From: Methanobacteriota archaeon
GTDB taxonomy: Archaea > Thermoplasmatota > Poseidoniia > Poseidoniales > Thalassarchaeaceae
Length of the DNA stretch: 64,000 nucleotides
Reading direction: 5' to 3'
Assembly (NCBI GenBank): GCA_018654845.1
Contig: JABIKU010000035.1
Coordinates: 62,001-126,000 of the forward strand
In this document: positions 1 to 9,141 of the stretch, one piece after another
Numbering within the stretch: position 1 is the stretch's first letter
Layout of the letters: each line of letters starts with the position of its first letter
The notes under the pieces: model-generated
What the model saw: the letters and a program-made list of their open reading frames with translations, nothing else
The model's database searches: none
What the model was told of the DNA's origin: nothing
Program-made: the position numbers and the translations under genes

Positions 1-182
1 AACGCTGAAAAATTATCTCTGAAATCACATGCTTGAGTAGTACAACCTGGAGTACTGTCCTTAGGGTAAAAATAGAGAATTACCTTTTGCCCATCTGCCA
101 ATATTTCTGCGAGATTTATTGTTGTACCATCAGTTAATTCAGCCTCAAAATTTGGTGCTATCTCACCCACTTCCAATGTCAT
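1..182 (-). CDS. bcp: Peroxiredoxin, Bcp/PrxQ type (3' part outside window)
   Basis: Thiol peroxidase that reduces hydroperoxides using thioredoxin or glutaredoxin. Reading the minus strand from ATG at 182 gives about 60 residues in one open frame that runs off the left edge. The motif PKDSTPGCTTQACDFRDN contains the peroxidatic Cys (GCT) and, five residues on, the resolving Cys typical of the Bcp/PrxQ subgroup. A GGAGG sequence lies 8 nt before the start codon. The gene is divergent from the small membrane protein at 274. The family call is firm; the C-terminal half cannot be seen. Confidence 0.85.
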   Translation of the reverse strand, partial: MTLEVGEIAPNFEAELTDGTTINLAEILADGQKVILYFYPKDSTPGCTTQACDFRDNFSA

Positions 183-273
183 CCAATCTTCCTCCACATT
201 CCCTCGAGTGGCTGAAGCATGAAGAATGCTCTCACCACTAGCATTCAAGAAAGATGAGTAGTCGCTTGGGAAT

Positions 274-558
274 ATGAGTAAGTTTGGTACCTTTGGTGGA
301 GCAATTATTCTAATCGTAGGAATTTTGGCATTTATTGGATTTTTAGCAACTGGAGCATTTGTAGATTACATCGATGGAGAATTGGAAGAAAATTGTGATA
401 GTACATCTGGACAAATCGGCCAAATCACAGGTATTGATGAAGGCCAGTGTCAAGATGGTCGAAACACAAGAGAGATGGTAATAAGCCTACAAACTCCGTT
501 ATTGATTTTCGGTGGATTGATGTCTCTGAGTGGCGGCTTAATCATTTTCAAGAGTTAA
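274..558 (+). CDS. Small membrane protein, unknown function
   Basis: A 94-residue protein with two predicted membrane segments (about residues 8-30 and 74-92). Between them is an acidic, polar loop holding two cysteines (C41, C59). I do not recognise a family. The stop codon overlaps that of endonuclease III on the other strand by 4 nt, so the two genes converge. It is probably real because it fills the gap between two genes without conflict, starts with ATG and has sensible membrane topology. No function is proposed. Confidence 0.5.
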   Translation: MSKFGTFGGAIILIVGILAFIGFLATGAFVDYIDGELEENCDSTSGQIGQITGIDEGQCQDGRNTREMVISLQTPLLIFGGLMSLSGGLIIFKS

Positions 559-1199
559 TTTTTCTCTTCTCGAATTCTTTTCTTGCTCGCTGCCCATCCA
601 CAAATTGGGCATAATTCGAGATTATGATTACGTGCTGGGCAATATTCACGCCCAAAATATATGATTTGCAAATGTCTCCTATTCCAAGTTTCCATTGGGA
701 ATATCGTTTTCAAATCGTTTTCAGTTTTGACCACATTCTTTCCATTTGACAGCCCCCAACGATCTGCTAATCTATGGATATGTGTATCGACTGCGAATGC
801 AGGTACGCCAAATGCCTGTGACATTACTACGCTAGCAGTTTTATGTCCAACTCCTGCGAGCGATTCAAGAAAATTCCAATCTGGCCGGACATCACCTCCA
901 TCCTCTACAATTTGTTCGGCCATCTTTCGCAAATTCTTAGCTTTGGTTGGTGCGAGACCAATCTCGCGAATAATATTGCGAATCACTTCAACTTCAAGTT
1001 CTGCCATTTTCTCCGGAGTATTAGCTCTCGCAAACAACACCGGCGTAACCTCATTGACCTTTTTGTCCGTAGTCTGAGCCGAGAGCATTACTGCAACAAG
1101 TAAGGTGTAAGGGTCGGAGTGATCTAGTGGAATTAGCAACGTTGGATAGAGTTCATCGAGTTGCTGACCAATTTTGTCGGCCTTTTCAGCACGACGCAT
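555..1199 (-). CDS. nth: Endonuclease III-like DNA glycosylase/AP lyase
   Basis: Base-excision repair enzyme that removes oxidised pyrimidines and nicks the AP site. The 214 residues match the usual length. The helix-hairpin-helix with its catalytic Lys is seen in LAGVGHKTASVV (about residues 114-125), and the catalytic Asp in AVDTHIHRLADR. The C-terminal iron-sulfur loop is atypical: it reads C-x9-C-x2-C with no fourth Cys, while the standard loop is C-x6-C-x2-C-x5-C. A normal [4Fe-4S] cluster is therefore doubtful. The ATG overlaps the stop of the small membrane gene upstream (TAATG), suggesting translational coupling. PolX lies just upstream on the same strand. Confidence 0.9.
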   Translation of the reverse strand: MRRAEKADKIGQQLDELYPTLLIPLDHSDPYTLLVAVMLSAQTTDKKVNEVTPVLFARANTPEKMAELEVEVIRNIIREIGLAPTKAKNLRKMAEQIVEDGGDVRPDWNFLESLAGVGHKTASVVMSQAFGVPAFAVDTHIHRLADRWGLSNGKNVVKTENDLKTIFPMETWNRRHLQIIYFGREYCPARNHNLELCPICGWAASKKRIREEKN

Positions 1200-1405
1200 T
1201 ATTCAACACCCACATCATCCTTCAAACCGATAATGAATGCGATTGCAATCGTCGCAAAAGGTATACCATAACATGGACCATACATCCATGTTTCCCAATT
1301 TGTAGATTCGGCTTGTCCACCGAAAAGTAAGTACGAAACCAAGCCGAAAACAAGCGCAGGGAAAATCGCAACAGAACCAAAAACAACCGCGCGTAAGATT
1401 CCCAT
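1199..1405 (-). CDS. Small two-helix membrane protein, unknown function
   Basis: A 68-residue protein with two hydrophobic segments (about residues 5-28 and 44-62) separated by a short Trp-rich loop. The frame is open further upstream into polX, but the ATG at 1405 is preceded by GAGAGGAAG at good spacing and makes a natural membrane-protein start, so I use it. Its TAA overlaps the ATG of nth, and polX lies upstream on the same strand, so it probably sits in a polX-(this)-nth transcript. Family not recognised. Confidence 0.55.
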   Translation of the reverse strand: MGILRAVVFGSVAIFPALVFGLVSYLLFGGQAESTNWETWMYGPCYGIPFATIAIAFIIGLKDDVGVE

Positions 1406-1439
1406 ATCTCTTCCTCTCGTATATTCCAATTGAATTTTA

Positions 1440-3455
1440 TTAACGGCAGAACAGTTCTTCAATCTCGATTCCAGTCCGAGTATTGAGTACATCTTTGGCT
1501 TCAAGCCATCCTTTTCTGGCCATTTGGATACCAAACCAAACATCTTGAAGCCCATCAGTATCATGGGCGTCTGGATTAATACAAACTGGAACACCTTGAT
1601 CCCTTGCATACTTGCAAAGTCGCCAATCTAAGTCGAGCCGATAAGGCGACGCGTTAATTTCCACCGCTTTCAATTCACCATCTGAATTCAATTCTCCCAT
1701 CCTTCGTAATACAGCGTGCATATCTACAGGAAAACCTTCTCTGCCTTGTAAAATTCTACCAGTTGGATGGCCAAGTATCGTAAAGGTGGGGTTTTCTATG
1801 GCATTAATCAACGCTTCAGTATTCGTAATTTCATCGCGGTTGCGCCAACTTCCAAGAGCGTGAACACTTCCAACAACATGAGAGAGAGAACGACGAGTGT
1901 CGTCTGGATAATCGAGACGACCATCGGTCAAAATATCACATTCCGAACCATGAAATAATCTAAAATCGATGCCTTTATCAAGCCAATTTTCATTTAATGC
2001 AGAGATTTCTGCTGCCTGGTCAGGGATTCCTTCACGCGGGATTCCAATTTGTCGACCACCAATATTCAACACTTCAGAGTGGTCGGCAATACCAAGATAT
2101 TGCCAACCTAATGATTGAGCAGCAGTGGCCATTTCTTCCAAAGTATTGACACCGTCAGATGCGATTGTGTGATTATGGAATGCGCCTCGTAAATCACTTG
2201 GCTCAATTAGGTGAGGAAGGCCTTTTCCCCCAATTTGAGCTGCCTCAATTTCACCCATATCCTCGCGCATTTCCGGCGTCACCCAGTTCATCCCTAAATT
2301 TGTGTAAATTTCAGATTCATCAGAGCATAAAAGAGTGTGTTGAGCGGCTTCCATCCCTATCAATTCACCAGCTAATTTTTCGGGTATTAAGCCGAACTCG
2401 TTCAAACGAAGTCCTCTGTCTATAGCGGTTTGACGCATACGAATATTATGTTCTTTTGAACCGGTAAAATAAGCGAGAGTGAATGGAAAAGTTTCAGGTG
2501 AGACGATTCTTACTTGAGCATCAATAGTAGCATCACTACTCCTTTCTTTGAGCGTCTCAGCGAGTTGAACATCGACACTACCACTACCTGTTCCAGCAGC
2601 GAGCATATCTTGCTCGAGAATCAAACTGACCTTTGAATCTCCATATCCTTTGACTTCAGCAATACCTGGAAATGCAAGAATCGCTGCAATTACTTTTTCA
2701 TGATCTTCAGTATTTGCTGCCACTACGATATCGAGATCGCCTATCGTCTCCCTCCGACGACGAGCACTACCGGCCAACTCCGCTTTTATCACCCCAGGTA
2801 TTACTGAAATTCGTTCTTCAAGCGCTTGCCCAAATACTAATCCTACATCCATTCGGCTACGGCCTTGATATCGTCGTAGTAACTCGATTCCGGCGAGATA
2901 TTTTTCTTGGCTCTTCTCACCGAATCCTGTGAGAGGAGATACATGACCCATCTCACAAGCAATTTTCAACGATTCAACAGAATCAACACCTAATTCTTCA
3001 TGTAAAACACGTGCGCGTTTCGGACCTAATCCTGGTATTCCAACGATTTCAATTAATCCAGGGGGAACACGGTCGTATAGCTCAGCTAAACTACCCCAGG
3101 TACCTTCCATTACAGATTCAGTAATCAGGCTACCAATACCTTTTCCGATACCTTTTACTTCAGTAATTCGATTTTCTGAAACTACAGAAAAAAGATCCTC
3201 CTCCATAGAAGCCAAGGTTCGACTGCCATTTTGATATGCACGAACACGAAATCCATTTGCACCGGTTAATTCGAGAAGAACTCCAACTTGTTCTAGGACA
3301 TTAACGAGTTGAGTTTTGGTAACGAAAGGCGGGCCATTGGACCTCGCCTTTGGTAAACTCCAACCTGCGACCTTAACCACGATACGAGACGAGAGCCGCA
3401 GGTATTGAACTTCTCGATAGTCCTGTTCAATAATTTCACTCCCCAACCTAGACAA
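1440..3455 (-). CDS. polX: PolX-type DNA polymerase beta with C-terminal PHP phosphoesterase
   Basis: Family X repair polymerase with a PHP domain (3'-5' exonuclease or AP endonuclease activity in known PolX proteins). In order: N-terminal HhH/8-kDa region; an HhH near residues 137-155 (GIPGLGPKRARVL); nucleotidyltransferase motif GSARRRRETIGDLDIVV near 228-243 with the metal-binding DLD; PHP domain from about 425 with HNH, GIADHSE, GSVHA, GHPTG and a final NPDAH. All PHP metal ligands appear intact. The conserved family sequence starts near residue 45 (TKTQLVNVLEQVG). The 5' end is uncertain: TTG at 3455 opens the frame, GTG at 3380 is an alternative, and no ATG is available. Confidence 0.9.
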   Translation of the reverse strand: MSRLGSEIIEQDYREVQYLRLSSRIVVKVAGWSLPKARSNGPPFVTKTQLVNVLEQVGVLLELTGANGFRVRAYQNGSRTLASMEEDLFSVVSENRITEVKGIGKGIGSLITESVMEGTWGSLAELYDRVPPGLIEIVGIPGLGPKRARVLHEELGVDSVESLKIACEMGHVSPLTGFGEKSQEKYLAGIELLRRYQGRSRMDVGLVFGQALEERISVIPGVIKAELAGSARRRRETIGDLDIVVAANTEDHEKVIAAILAFPGIAEVKGYGDSKVSLILEQDMLAAGTGSGSVDVQLAETLKERSSDATIDAQVRIVSPETFPFTLAYFTGSKEHNIRMRQTAIDRGLRLNEFGLIPEKLAGELIGMEAAQHTLLCSDESEIYTNLGMNWVTPEMREDMGEIEAAQIGGKGLPHLIEPSDLRGAFHNHTIASDGVNTLEEMATAAQSLGWQYLGIADHSEVLNIGGRQIGIPREGIPDQAAEISALNENWLDKGIDFRLFHGSECDILTDGRLDYPDDTRRSLSHVVGSVHALGSWRNRDEITNTEALINAIENPTFTILGHPTGRILQGREGFPVDMHAVLRRMGELNSDGELKAVEINASPYRLDLDWRLCKYARDQGVPVCINPDAHDTDGLQDVWFGIQMARKGWLEAKDVLNTRTGIEIEELFCR

Positions 3456-3477
3456 ACAACAACCCTATCCGACCATC

Positions 3478-3852
3478 ATGGATATTGTCTCCTTTCTCGA
3501 AAGTGCTTCGGTTTCCTTATGTGGAATCGCTACACTTCTCTGGATGGCTATCGGTACCTTCGCCCGCAGTGAAGCGGGCGAGATATTCGCGCAGCGCCTA
3601 ATCGCAGCACTGTGCGTAGTTTCTGCAATCATGCTATTCACTCTCCACGGCCTTGGTGGTGAATTGTGGGGTTCAACAAATGTTGCAAGACCACTGGCAT
3701 TAATTGCAGTCATCGTCGCGATAAGTGGCATGTTAAATATCAAAGGAAAGGATGTGCAAGGAGAGGCTAATCCTCATCACATCATGAAATTAAGAGCAGA
3801 AGAGAGAGATGCAGATACTGAAATTCGTAAAGAAAATTATTCTGAAAAATAA
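3478..3852 (+). CDS. Membrane protein with three helices, unknown function
   Basis: A 124-residue protein with three hydrophobic segments (about 8-28, 40-60 and 68-88) followed by a charged cytoplasmic-type tail of about 35 residues rich in Glu, Lys and Arg. It starts with ATG. The family is not recognised. It is divergent from polX with only 22 nt between the longest frames, so its promoter must lie inside the proposed polX 5' end. This argues for a later polX start. It converges on the NifU-like gene, the two stops abutting. Confidence 0.55.
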   Translation: MDIVSFLESASVSLCGIATLLWMAIGTFARSEAGEIFAQRLIAALCVVSAIMLFTLHGLGGELWGSTNVARPLALIAVIVAISGMLNIKGKDVQGEANPHHIMKLRAEERDADTEIRKENYSEK

Positions 3853-4128
3853 TCAATCAGAATCGAGTTTGTCATCAATAAATGCTCGCATATAAGCTGG
3901 CAATTCACCATTCTGGAAAATTACGTCATTGACAGAATCTAGTTTCATCAAGGAATAATAAATCTGCATTGCGGTCATTGGTGTCGAGCTACAACCGGTG
4001 CAGCCCCCTTCGAGTGAAATAATGATTATTCCATCCGTTGTATCGACAACATTGACAATTCCATCGTGTGCATCAAGGATTGCCTGAACCGGTCCAACAG
4101 AATCTAATATTAATTGCTCGTCAACCAT
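3853..4128 (-). CDS. NifU C-terminal-domain (Nfu-type) iron-sulfur protein
   Basis: Nfu-type scaffold or carrier that holds an Fe-S cluster for transfer to client proteins. The 91 residues match a single NifU_C domain. The signature GGCTGCSS (about residues 41-48) supplies the CxxC pair, preceded by the usual VxxxDG...LEGGC strand. It lacks the NifU_N scaffold domain. The ATG at 4128 faces the divergent amidotransferase gene. Several Fe-S enzymes in this window (CoxS-like and HcrB-like subunits, Nth) are possible clients, which is inference. Confidence 0.8.
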   Translation of the reverse strand: MVDEQLILDSVGPVQAILDAHDGIVNVVDTTDGIIIISLEGGCTGCSSTPMTAMQIYYSLMKLDSVNDVIFQNGELPAYMRAFIDDKLDSD

Positions 4129-4196
4129 TCTAGGACTTCCCTGCAGTACTCCGTCAAAGACAAGGGGTAATGAACCTGAGGCTGTATGAGGTTGCT

Positions 4197-5090
4197 ATGG
4201 CTGGTTGTATTCGAGTGCTTCTTATTGATTTATTAGCAGAGCGTGCTACTTTTGGACATGGAGGAAATCAGGAAGTGGTTCGACCTCTTGCAGCAGCGGG
4301 CGAGGTTGAAGTTTTGCTTGTTACTCCTCAATACCAGTCTATTGAATCGGGCAATCAATCAGATGCGGGAGAAGTTAATTTAACCGAAGTGGATGTACCA
4401 GATTGGGATGATGATTATCCATTTTGGCAATCAACTGAGGTTGAACTAGAAGGCAGAATTGTAACTTTTAGACGAATTGTGATGCCAATGCATGAAGATC
4501 AAAAGAGAATGGGGGTATGGCTATCGAAAATCAATATTGATGCACTCGTCTGTTCGGGTTCACGTCGGAATGTCAGCATTTGGGAAGAATGGATGGGACC
4601 TGCTGGAACGCTAATGTGGAGTTCTGCCCAATCTGGGATTCCTACACTAGGAATTTGCTTCGGTCACCAATTACTCTGCCACAAATTAGGTGCGACAATT
4701 GAAAGAGCGGATTCACTTTCAAGTGGAATTTGGGAAATTGACTTGACAGAAAAAGGAGAATCAGATGAATTATTGACTAGCCATCGTTGCAATAATAATG
4801 CAATTGCAGGACTATTTTCTCACCAAGACCATGTGATTACAGTTCCAAAAAACTGCTCCTTGCTCTCGACGACATCACACAATAATGTCACGGCGGTCAG
4901 AGTCAACGATTCTTCGGATATCGCCCTGCCAGTATGGGGTATTCAATTTCATCCTGAAGCTGCGAAAGCGCGCATCGAACGCGCTTTCGAATGGGGACAC
5001 ATCACAGCAGAAGAACATTCATCATTAAAGGGTGAACATGATGGAGCAGGTATATTGACTTCATTCGCCTCAATAATTCTCAACCAATAA
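4197..5090 (+). CDS. Class I glutamine amidotransferase, GMP-synthase-subunit-like
   Basis: Hydrolyses glutamine to supply ammonia to a partner enzyme. The catalytic triad is visible: nucleophile Cys in LGICFGHQLL (about residue 155) and GIQFHPEA with His and Glu. SHQDHV in the middle is typical of the GuaA amidotransferase branch. There is no synthetase domain, so the substrate is unknown; peptide or polyamine gamma-glutamyl hydrolases also have this architecture. The start is placed at ATG 4197 (GAGG just upstream, conserved sequence follows at once). An in-frame ATG at 4170 would add nine residues. A hairpin follows the stop. Confidence 0.75.
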   Translation: MAGCIRVLLIDLLAERATFGHGGNQEVVRPLAAAGEVEVLLVTPQYQSIESGNQSDAGEVNLTEVDVPDWDDDYPFWQSTEVELEGRIVTFRRIVMPMHEDQKRMGVWLSKINIDALVCSGSRRNVSIWEEWMGPAGTLMWSSAQSGIPTLGICFGHQLLCHKLGATIERADSLSSGIWEIDLTEKGESDELLTSHRCNNNAIAGLFSHQDHVITVPKNCSLLSTTSHNNVTAVRVNDSSDIALPVWGIQFHPEAAKARIERAFEWGHITAEEHSSLKGEHDGAGILTSFASIILNQ

Positions 5091-5120
5091 CCTGATGTGA
5101 AAGTAATGGCAATTCTCCAC

Positions 5121-5135
5121 GCCCCATAGGGGCGG
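5121..5135 (+). terminator. Hairpin CGCCCC-ATA-GGGGCG downstream of the amidotransferase
   Basis: A perfect 6-bp stem with a 3-nt loop, CGCCCCATAGGGGCG, begins 31 nt after the amidotransferase stop codon and 61 nt before the pyrophosphatase start. No T-tract follows. Its core CCC-NTA-GGG recurs at 27351, 33610 and 54179, always just behind a stop codon. It could be a terminator, an mRNA-end stabiliser or a small repeat element. Confidence 0.4.
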
Positions 5136-5195
5136 GATGGTTGCATTCCGATTATAAGGGAGCCTTGGGTCGGCGGGACGACATAGGTGAATACC

Positions 5196-7244
5196 ATGAT
5201 GGAGAATATACCACTGATTGCAGCAGGAGCAGGCCTCTTCGGACTACTAATTGCAATGATTCTATACAAGAAAGTAAACAGCATTGAAATCGATAACCCA
5301 CGAGTTGCAGAAATCACACAAGAAATTCAAAACGGAGCAATGGCCTTCCTCTTCGCAGAGTACAAGGTCTTAGCAATTTTCGTAGTTGTTGTTGGTACTG
5401 TATTAGCATTACTCAATGACACAAATACAGCAATTGCATTCTTTGCAGGTGCTATCGCTTCAGTTCTAGCAGGATTCTCCGGAATGCGCTCTGCAACTTC
5501 CGCTAATGGAAGAACTGCAATGGCTGCAAAGAATGGTGGCCAATCTGCTGCATTAGAGGTTTCATACAATGGTGGCGCAGTCATGGGCCTTTCAGTAGGT
5601 GGACTTGGTCTTCTCGGTATTTCCTTGGTTGCATACTGGCTTGATGCTGCTAATGCAACAGCAGACCACCTTTCTGCTGCTGCAGGATTTGGTATGGGTG
5701 CTTCATCCATCGCTCTATTCGCTCGTGTTGGTGGTGGAATTTACACAAAGGCCGCTGACGTCGGTGCTGACCTAGTCGGTAAGGTCGAGGCTGGAATACC
5801 AGAAGACGACCCTCGTAATCCAGGCGTTATCGCAGATAACGTCGGAGACAATGTAGGTGATGTCGCTGGAATGGGTGCGGATATCTTCGAATCATTCGTT
5901 GGTTCTATCATCGCAGCAATGATTATTGCTTCAAGCTTTGATGAAACAGTAAAGGCAGATTACATTCTATTGCCTATTCTATTAGGTCTAATTGGTTATG
6001 TTGCATCTATCATCGGTGTGTTCTCAATGACTATTCTAAAGAATGGAAGCGATCCAGCAGCAGCACTTCGTAACACGACCTTCATCGCAGCAATTCTATT
6101 CGTTATCGGTGGATACTTATCTATCAAGCAAGGAATTATTGACGTCGAATATGGCGTAATGCATTCCGTTGTACTTGGAAGCGTTGTAGGTATTCTAATC
6201 GGATTGGTTACTGAATACTATACAGGAATTGAACCAGTCTTTGGAATTAAGACAAAGGCTATTTCACATATTGGCCAGATGTCTCAAACCGGACCAGCAA
6301 CAAATGCTATCGCAGGACTTTCCGTTGGAATGATGTCTACATTCATCCCTGTACTATTAATCGCAGCAGGCATCTATGGAGCAAATGAATTCGGAGGAGA
6401 AACATATGGATTATACTCTATTGCAATGGCTGCAATGGGTATGCTAGCAACAGTCGGTGTTACTATGACAGTAGATGCATACGGACCAGTTGCTGACAAT
6501 GCCGGTGGAATCGCAGAGATGTGTGCACTTGGTGATGATGTCCGTAAGATCACTGACGAACTTGATTCGATCGGAAATACTACCGCTGCAGTCGGAAAGG
6601 GATTCGCTATTGGTTCAGCAGCACTAACTGCTCTTGCATTATTTGCAGCATACACCACAGCGGTTGGAGATGTTGAATTATCTCTTACCAACCCAATGGT
6701 AGTTATCGGAATTCTAATCGGTGGCTCTCTACCATTCGTAGTAGCGGCAATGACCATGACCTCAGTCGGAAAGGCTGCTGGAGAAATGGTTGAAGAAATC
6801 CGCAGACAATTCCGTGAAATTGATGGATTACTAGAAGGTCGAGAAGGTGTTAAGCCTGATTCACAAAAGTGTGTTGATATTTCAACAAAGGCTGCTCTAC
6901 GTGAGATGGTTGGACCAGGTATTGTTGCAATAACTGCTCCAGTAATCGTTGGAGTTGTACTTGGTGCAGAAGCACTCGGTGGACTTCTTGCAGGTTCTCT
7001 TGTTACAGGTGTTTTGATGGCTCTATTCATGGCTAACGCTGGTGGTGCTTGGGATAACGCAAAGAAAGCGATTGAACAAGGACACATTGAAGGTGCACAG
7101 AAGGGAGATTCAGCTCACGATGCAGCGATTATCGGAGATACTATCGGTGACCCATTCAAGGATACCTCTGGACCATCTCTAAACATTTTAATCAAATTGA
7201 TGTCAATTGTCGCAGTAGTTCTTGCAGGTACAAATGTACTTTGA
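5196..7244 (+). CDS. hppA: Membrane-bound proton/sodium-pumping pyrophosphatase, K+-dependent type
   Basis: Integral membrane enzyme that hydrolyses pyrophosphate and pumps H+ or Na+ outward. It has about 16 predicted helices over 682 residues, normal for the family. The substrate-binding loop [19 protein letters not shown] and the later DNAGGIAEM and [15 protein letters not shown] motifs are intact. The determinant segment reads [10 protein letters not shown]. Ala and Gly there mark the K+-dependent class, where K+-independent enzymes carry Lys and Thr. H+ versus Na+ specificity cannot be decided by eye. ATG 5196 is used because TAGGTGA precedes it at ribosome-binding distance; GTG 5187 is an alternative. 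Confidence 0.97.
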   Translation: MMENIPLIAAGAGLFGLLIAMILYKKVNSIEIDNPRVAEITQEIQNGAMAFLFAEYKVLAIFVVVVGTVLALLNDTNTAIAFFAGAIASVLAGFSGMRSATSANGRTAMAAKNGGQSAALEVSYNGGAVMGLSVGGLGLLGISLVAYWLDAANATADHLSAAAGFGMGASSIALFARVGGGIYTKAADVGADLVGKVEAGIPEDDPRNPGVIADNVGDNVGDVAGMGADIFESFVGSIIAAMIIASSFDETVKADYILLPILLGLIGYVASIIGVFSMTILKNGSDPAAALRNTTFIAAILFVIGGYLSIKQGIIDVEYGVMHSVVLGSVVGILIGLVTEYYTGIEPVFGIKTKAISHIGQMSQTGPATNAIAGLSVGMMSTFIPVLLIAAGIYGANEFGGETYGLYSIAMAAMGMLATVGVTMTVDAYGPVADNAGGIAEMCALGDDVRKITDELDSIGNTTAAVGKGFAIGSAALTALALFAAYTTAVGDVELSLTNPMVVIGILIGGSLPFVVAAMTMTSVGKAAGEMVEEIRRQFREIDGLLEGREGVKPDSQKCVDISTKAALREMVGPGIVAITAPVIVGVVLGAEALGGLLAGSLVTGVLMALFMANAGGAWDNAKKAIEQGHIEGAQKGDSAHDAAIIGDTIGDPFKDTSGPSLNILIKLMSIVAVVLAGTNVL

Positions 7245-7307
7245 ATTTGAATTAGTGTTCAAAATCATGAGCGTCAGCCTCTTGACTGTGTGGCGAGAGG
7301 GATAACC

Positions 7308-8270
7308 ATGCGGAATGCATACGTGCTAGGTATGGTCGCCCTATTGTTGGCAACAACATTGACCGGATGCGTAGGCATTACCGGAGGAAATGGTGGCAAT
7401 TCTGCAAACTCTTCTCTCAATGTGCCAATATGGGAACTAGGGGACAATTGGCTCTACACATTTTCAACCCCGGACTACAATGATGATATCGCTCGGCTTG
7501 TTGTTGCAACAGTCGACGAAGAAAATGGCACAGCCTATATGCTAGGGATTTCAAGTCTCACAGAAGCAAGACGACATGCCGTTTTGAATCATAATCCATT
7601 CCTAGGTAGAATGACTCATGGAAATTTGAGCGCCTACGAAAATGGCGAACCCCAACAAGTACTACAATTTCCTCTCAAGACAAACTCAGTATGGGAATTT
7701 ACACTTTTTTCTATTGAATGGAACACAGTAGTAGTTTCAGCAGATAGCGATTCCGCCTCAATCAGATCAACTTCAAGTGATGGCCAGAGTCTTGACTATG
7801 TCTATGACTCTGAAATCAAATTCTTTTCTTCGTTTGTCTGGACTGACGCAGCAGGAATTGAACAATTACGCATGATATATGCTGACCATGATATTGGTTA
7901 CTCTGGAGATGTTTATTTCGTCCGAGGTGGAGATATTTACACCAATACTTGGGATAATTCAGGACCAGATGCAGAAATTCGAGACTCGTTTTTCGTTAGC
8001 GGACATCCAAAAGATGGCGAATGGGATGAGATGATTTACTTCCTCGACGCATCTTGCGGTGGTGGTTCATCATCACTAACTCTGACTTTACGCGATCATT
8101 CCTCACTTTCGTTGCTCGAACGTGCGATGGGACCGGGTTCAGAAGAAATGGGCACGCTTGGTACAATTTCTTATCCTACACAGGAATATACACTCACACT
8201 TACATTCACAGGAACAACTCACCTACGACTAATGCTCGCTGGTGGTATTACCTATTCATGGACTCTGTGA
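7308..8270 (+). CDS. Secreted lipoprotein, unknown function
   Basis: A 320-residue protein starting MRNAYVLGMVALLLATTL and then the lipobox LTGC (Cys about residue 21), so it is probably lipid-anchored on the outer face of the membrane. A Gly/Asn/Ser linker follows, then a beta-rich domain (IWELGDNWLYTF onward) of the kind seen in many Marine Group II surface proteins. No catalytic motif is recognised. The start is placed at ATG 7308 behind GAGAGGGAT; a longer GTG start at 7290 would put charged residues before the signal peptide. The esterase gene follows after 9 nt, suggesting co-transcription. Confidence 0.6.
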   Translation: MRNAYVLGMVALLLATTLTGCVGITGGNGGNSANSSLNVPIWELGDNWLYTFSTPDYNDDIARLVVATVDEENGTAYMLGISSLTEARRHAVLNHNPFLGRMTHGNLSAYENGEPQQVLQFPLKTNSVWEFTLFSIEWNTVVVSADSDSASIRSTSSDGQSLDYVYDSEIKFFSSFVWTDAAGIEQLRMIYADHDIGYSGDVYFVRGGDIYTNTWDNSGPDAEIRDSFFVSGHPKDGEWDEMIYFLDASCGGGSSSLTLTLRDHSSLSLLERAMGPGSEEMGTLGTISYPTQEYTLTLTFTGTTHLRLMLAGGITYSWTL

Positions 8271-8279
8271 GGTGTTAGG

Positions 8280-8870
8280 ATGTCCGGCACCCTCGTAATG
8301 CTTCATGGCATGACAGGGACATCTGCAATGATGCAGCCGTTGGCTGACCAAATTGTTCCCAGTGGCTGGAAAACCCTCTGTCCGCAAGCTATAGTACCAC
8401 ATCCGACTAAGGGGGGATTTGCTTGGTGGATAGGAAGGAGAAATCCTATTGAGCCACTTGATGATGTCACTCAAAGTGAACTATTGATTTCGGTTGAGCG
8501 AGTAATTTCAGAGTTACCAGATGGCCCCTTGATTATCGGTGGATTTTCCCAAGGCGGTGCGGTCGCGTCTGCGATGTTAGAATTTGAAATTCAAGAGAGA
8601 ATTGTAGGTTTGGTTTTGCTCGGCACAAAATCGGGCAGACCGGATCAATTAGCTGAATCTTTGGTATATCTAAAGAAACGACCAATCGTTTGGATGCATG
8701 GCCGACGAGATCACCTGGTACCGCTGGAACAAGGGATTGAACATGCTGAAATTTTCGAAGTGGCAGAATGGCCGGTTACTCGCCTCGAACATGAAAAAGG
8801 TCACATGGTAAATCTGAATCAATTGGATGAATTGCAAATTGCCATCGAAAAAATAGCTAAAACGGGTTAA
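8280..8870 (+). CDS. Alpha/beta-hydrolase, carboxylesterase/phospholipase type
   Basis: Cytoplasmic serine hydrolase of the esterase/YpfH-like group, 196 residues. Visible features are the oxyanion-hole strand VMLHGMTG, the nucleophile elbow GGFSQGGAVA (Ser about residue 86), a late Asp in WMHGRRDHLVP and the terminal His in EHEKGHMV, giving a complete Ser-Asp-His triad. The substrate is unknown; short-chain esters or lysophospholipids are typical. No signal peptide is seen. It lies 9 nt after the lipoprotein gene and converges on the glutaredoxin gene. Confidence 0.8.
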   Translation: MSGTLVMLHGMTGTSAMMQPLADQIVPSGWKTLCPQAIVPHPTKGGFAWWIGRRNPIEPLDDVTQSELLISVERVISELPDGPLIIGGFSQGGAVASAMLEFEIQERIVGLVLLGTKSGRPDQLAESLVYLKKRPIVWMHGRRDHLVPLEQGIEHAEIFEVAEWPVTRLEHEKGHMVNLNQLDELQIAIEKIAKTG

Positions 8871-8871
8871 T

Positions 8872-9141
8872 TCATTTCAGATAACGTTGTAAATGATCTG
8901 AACCACCTACGAAAATCGGCGTATCTTCTCTCAGGTCAAAAATCACCGGAACAGTACGATGTCCGGTTTCATTGACAACAATCGATCTCCATTCTGGGTC
9001 GGTATCGAAATTGATTTCAGTGAAACTCATTCTTTGTCCTTTTAACTGCCCTTTTGCCATGCTGCAATAGGGGCAAAATGTTGATCTAAATACCAAAAAA
9101 TCCGTTTTAGTTTCATTGAGTAATTGATGCAGTTTCTCCAA
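8872..9141 (-). CDS. Glutaredoxin-like protein with CPYC active site
   Basis: Small thiol oxidoreductase. The active-site motif STFCPYCSMAK is followed by the cis-Pro segment RTVPVIFD and the GGSDHLQRYL glutathione-binding-type end. The start is placed at TTG 9141 (GGTGG just upstream), giving 89 residues, the normal glutaredoxin length. The frame is open to 9234 with an ATG at 9195, but that would overlap the upstream transporter more deeply. Even the short form overlaps the end of the subtilase-MFS gene by 29 nt, so translation may be coupled. Peroxiredoxin (1) and thioredoxin reductase (19799) are nearby redox partners in principle. Confidence 0.75.
   Translation of the reverse strand: MEKLHQLLNETKTDFLVFRSTFCPYCSMAKGQLKGQRMSFTEINFDTDPEWRSIVVNETGHRTVPVIFDLREDTPIFVGGSDHLQRYLK

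Noticed and set aside
6374-7087. Long open frame opposite the pyrophosphatase gene (237 codons, minus strand)
   Set aside because: It is a mirror of codon bias in hppA: rich in Ala, Thr, Pro and Ser, no domain, and fully inside a certain gene.
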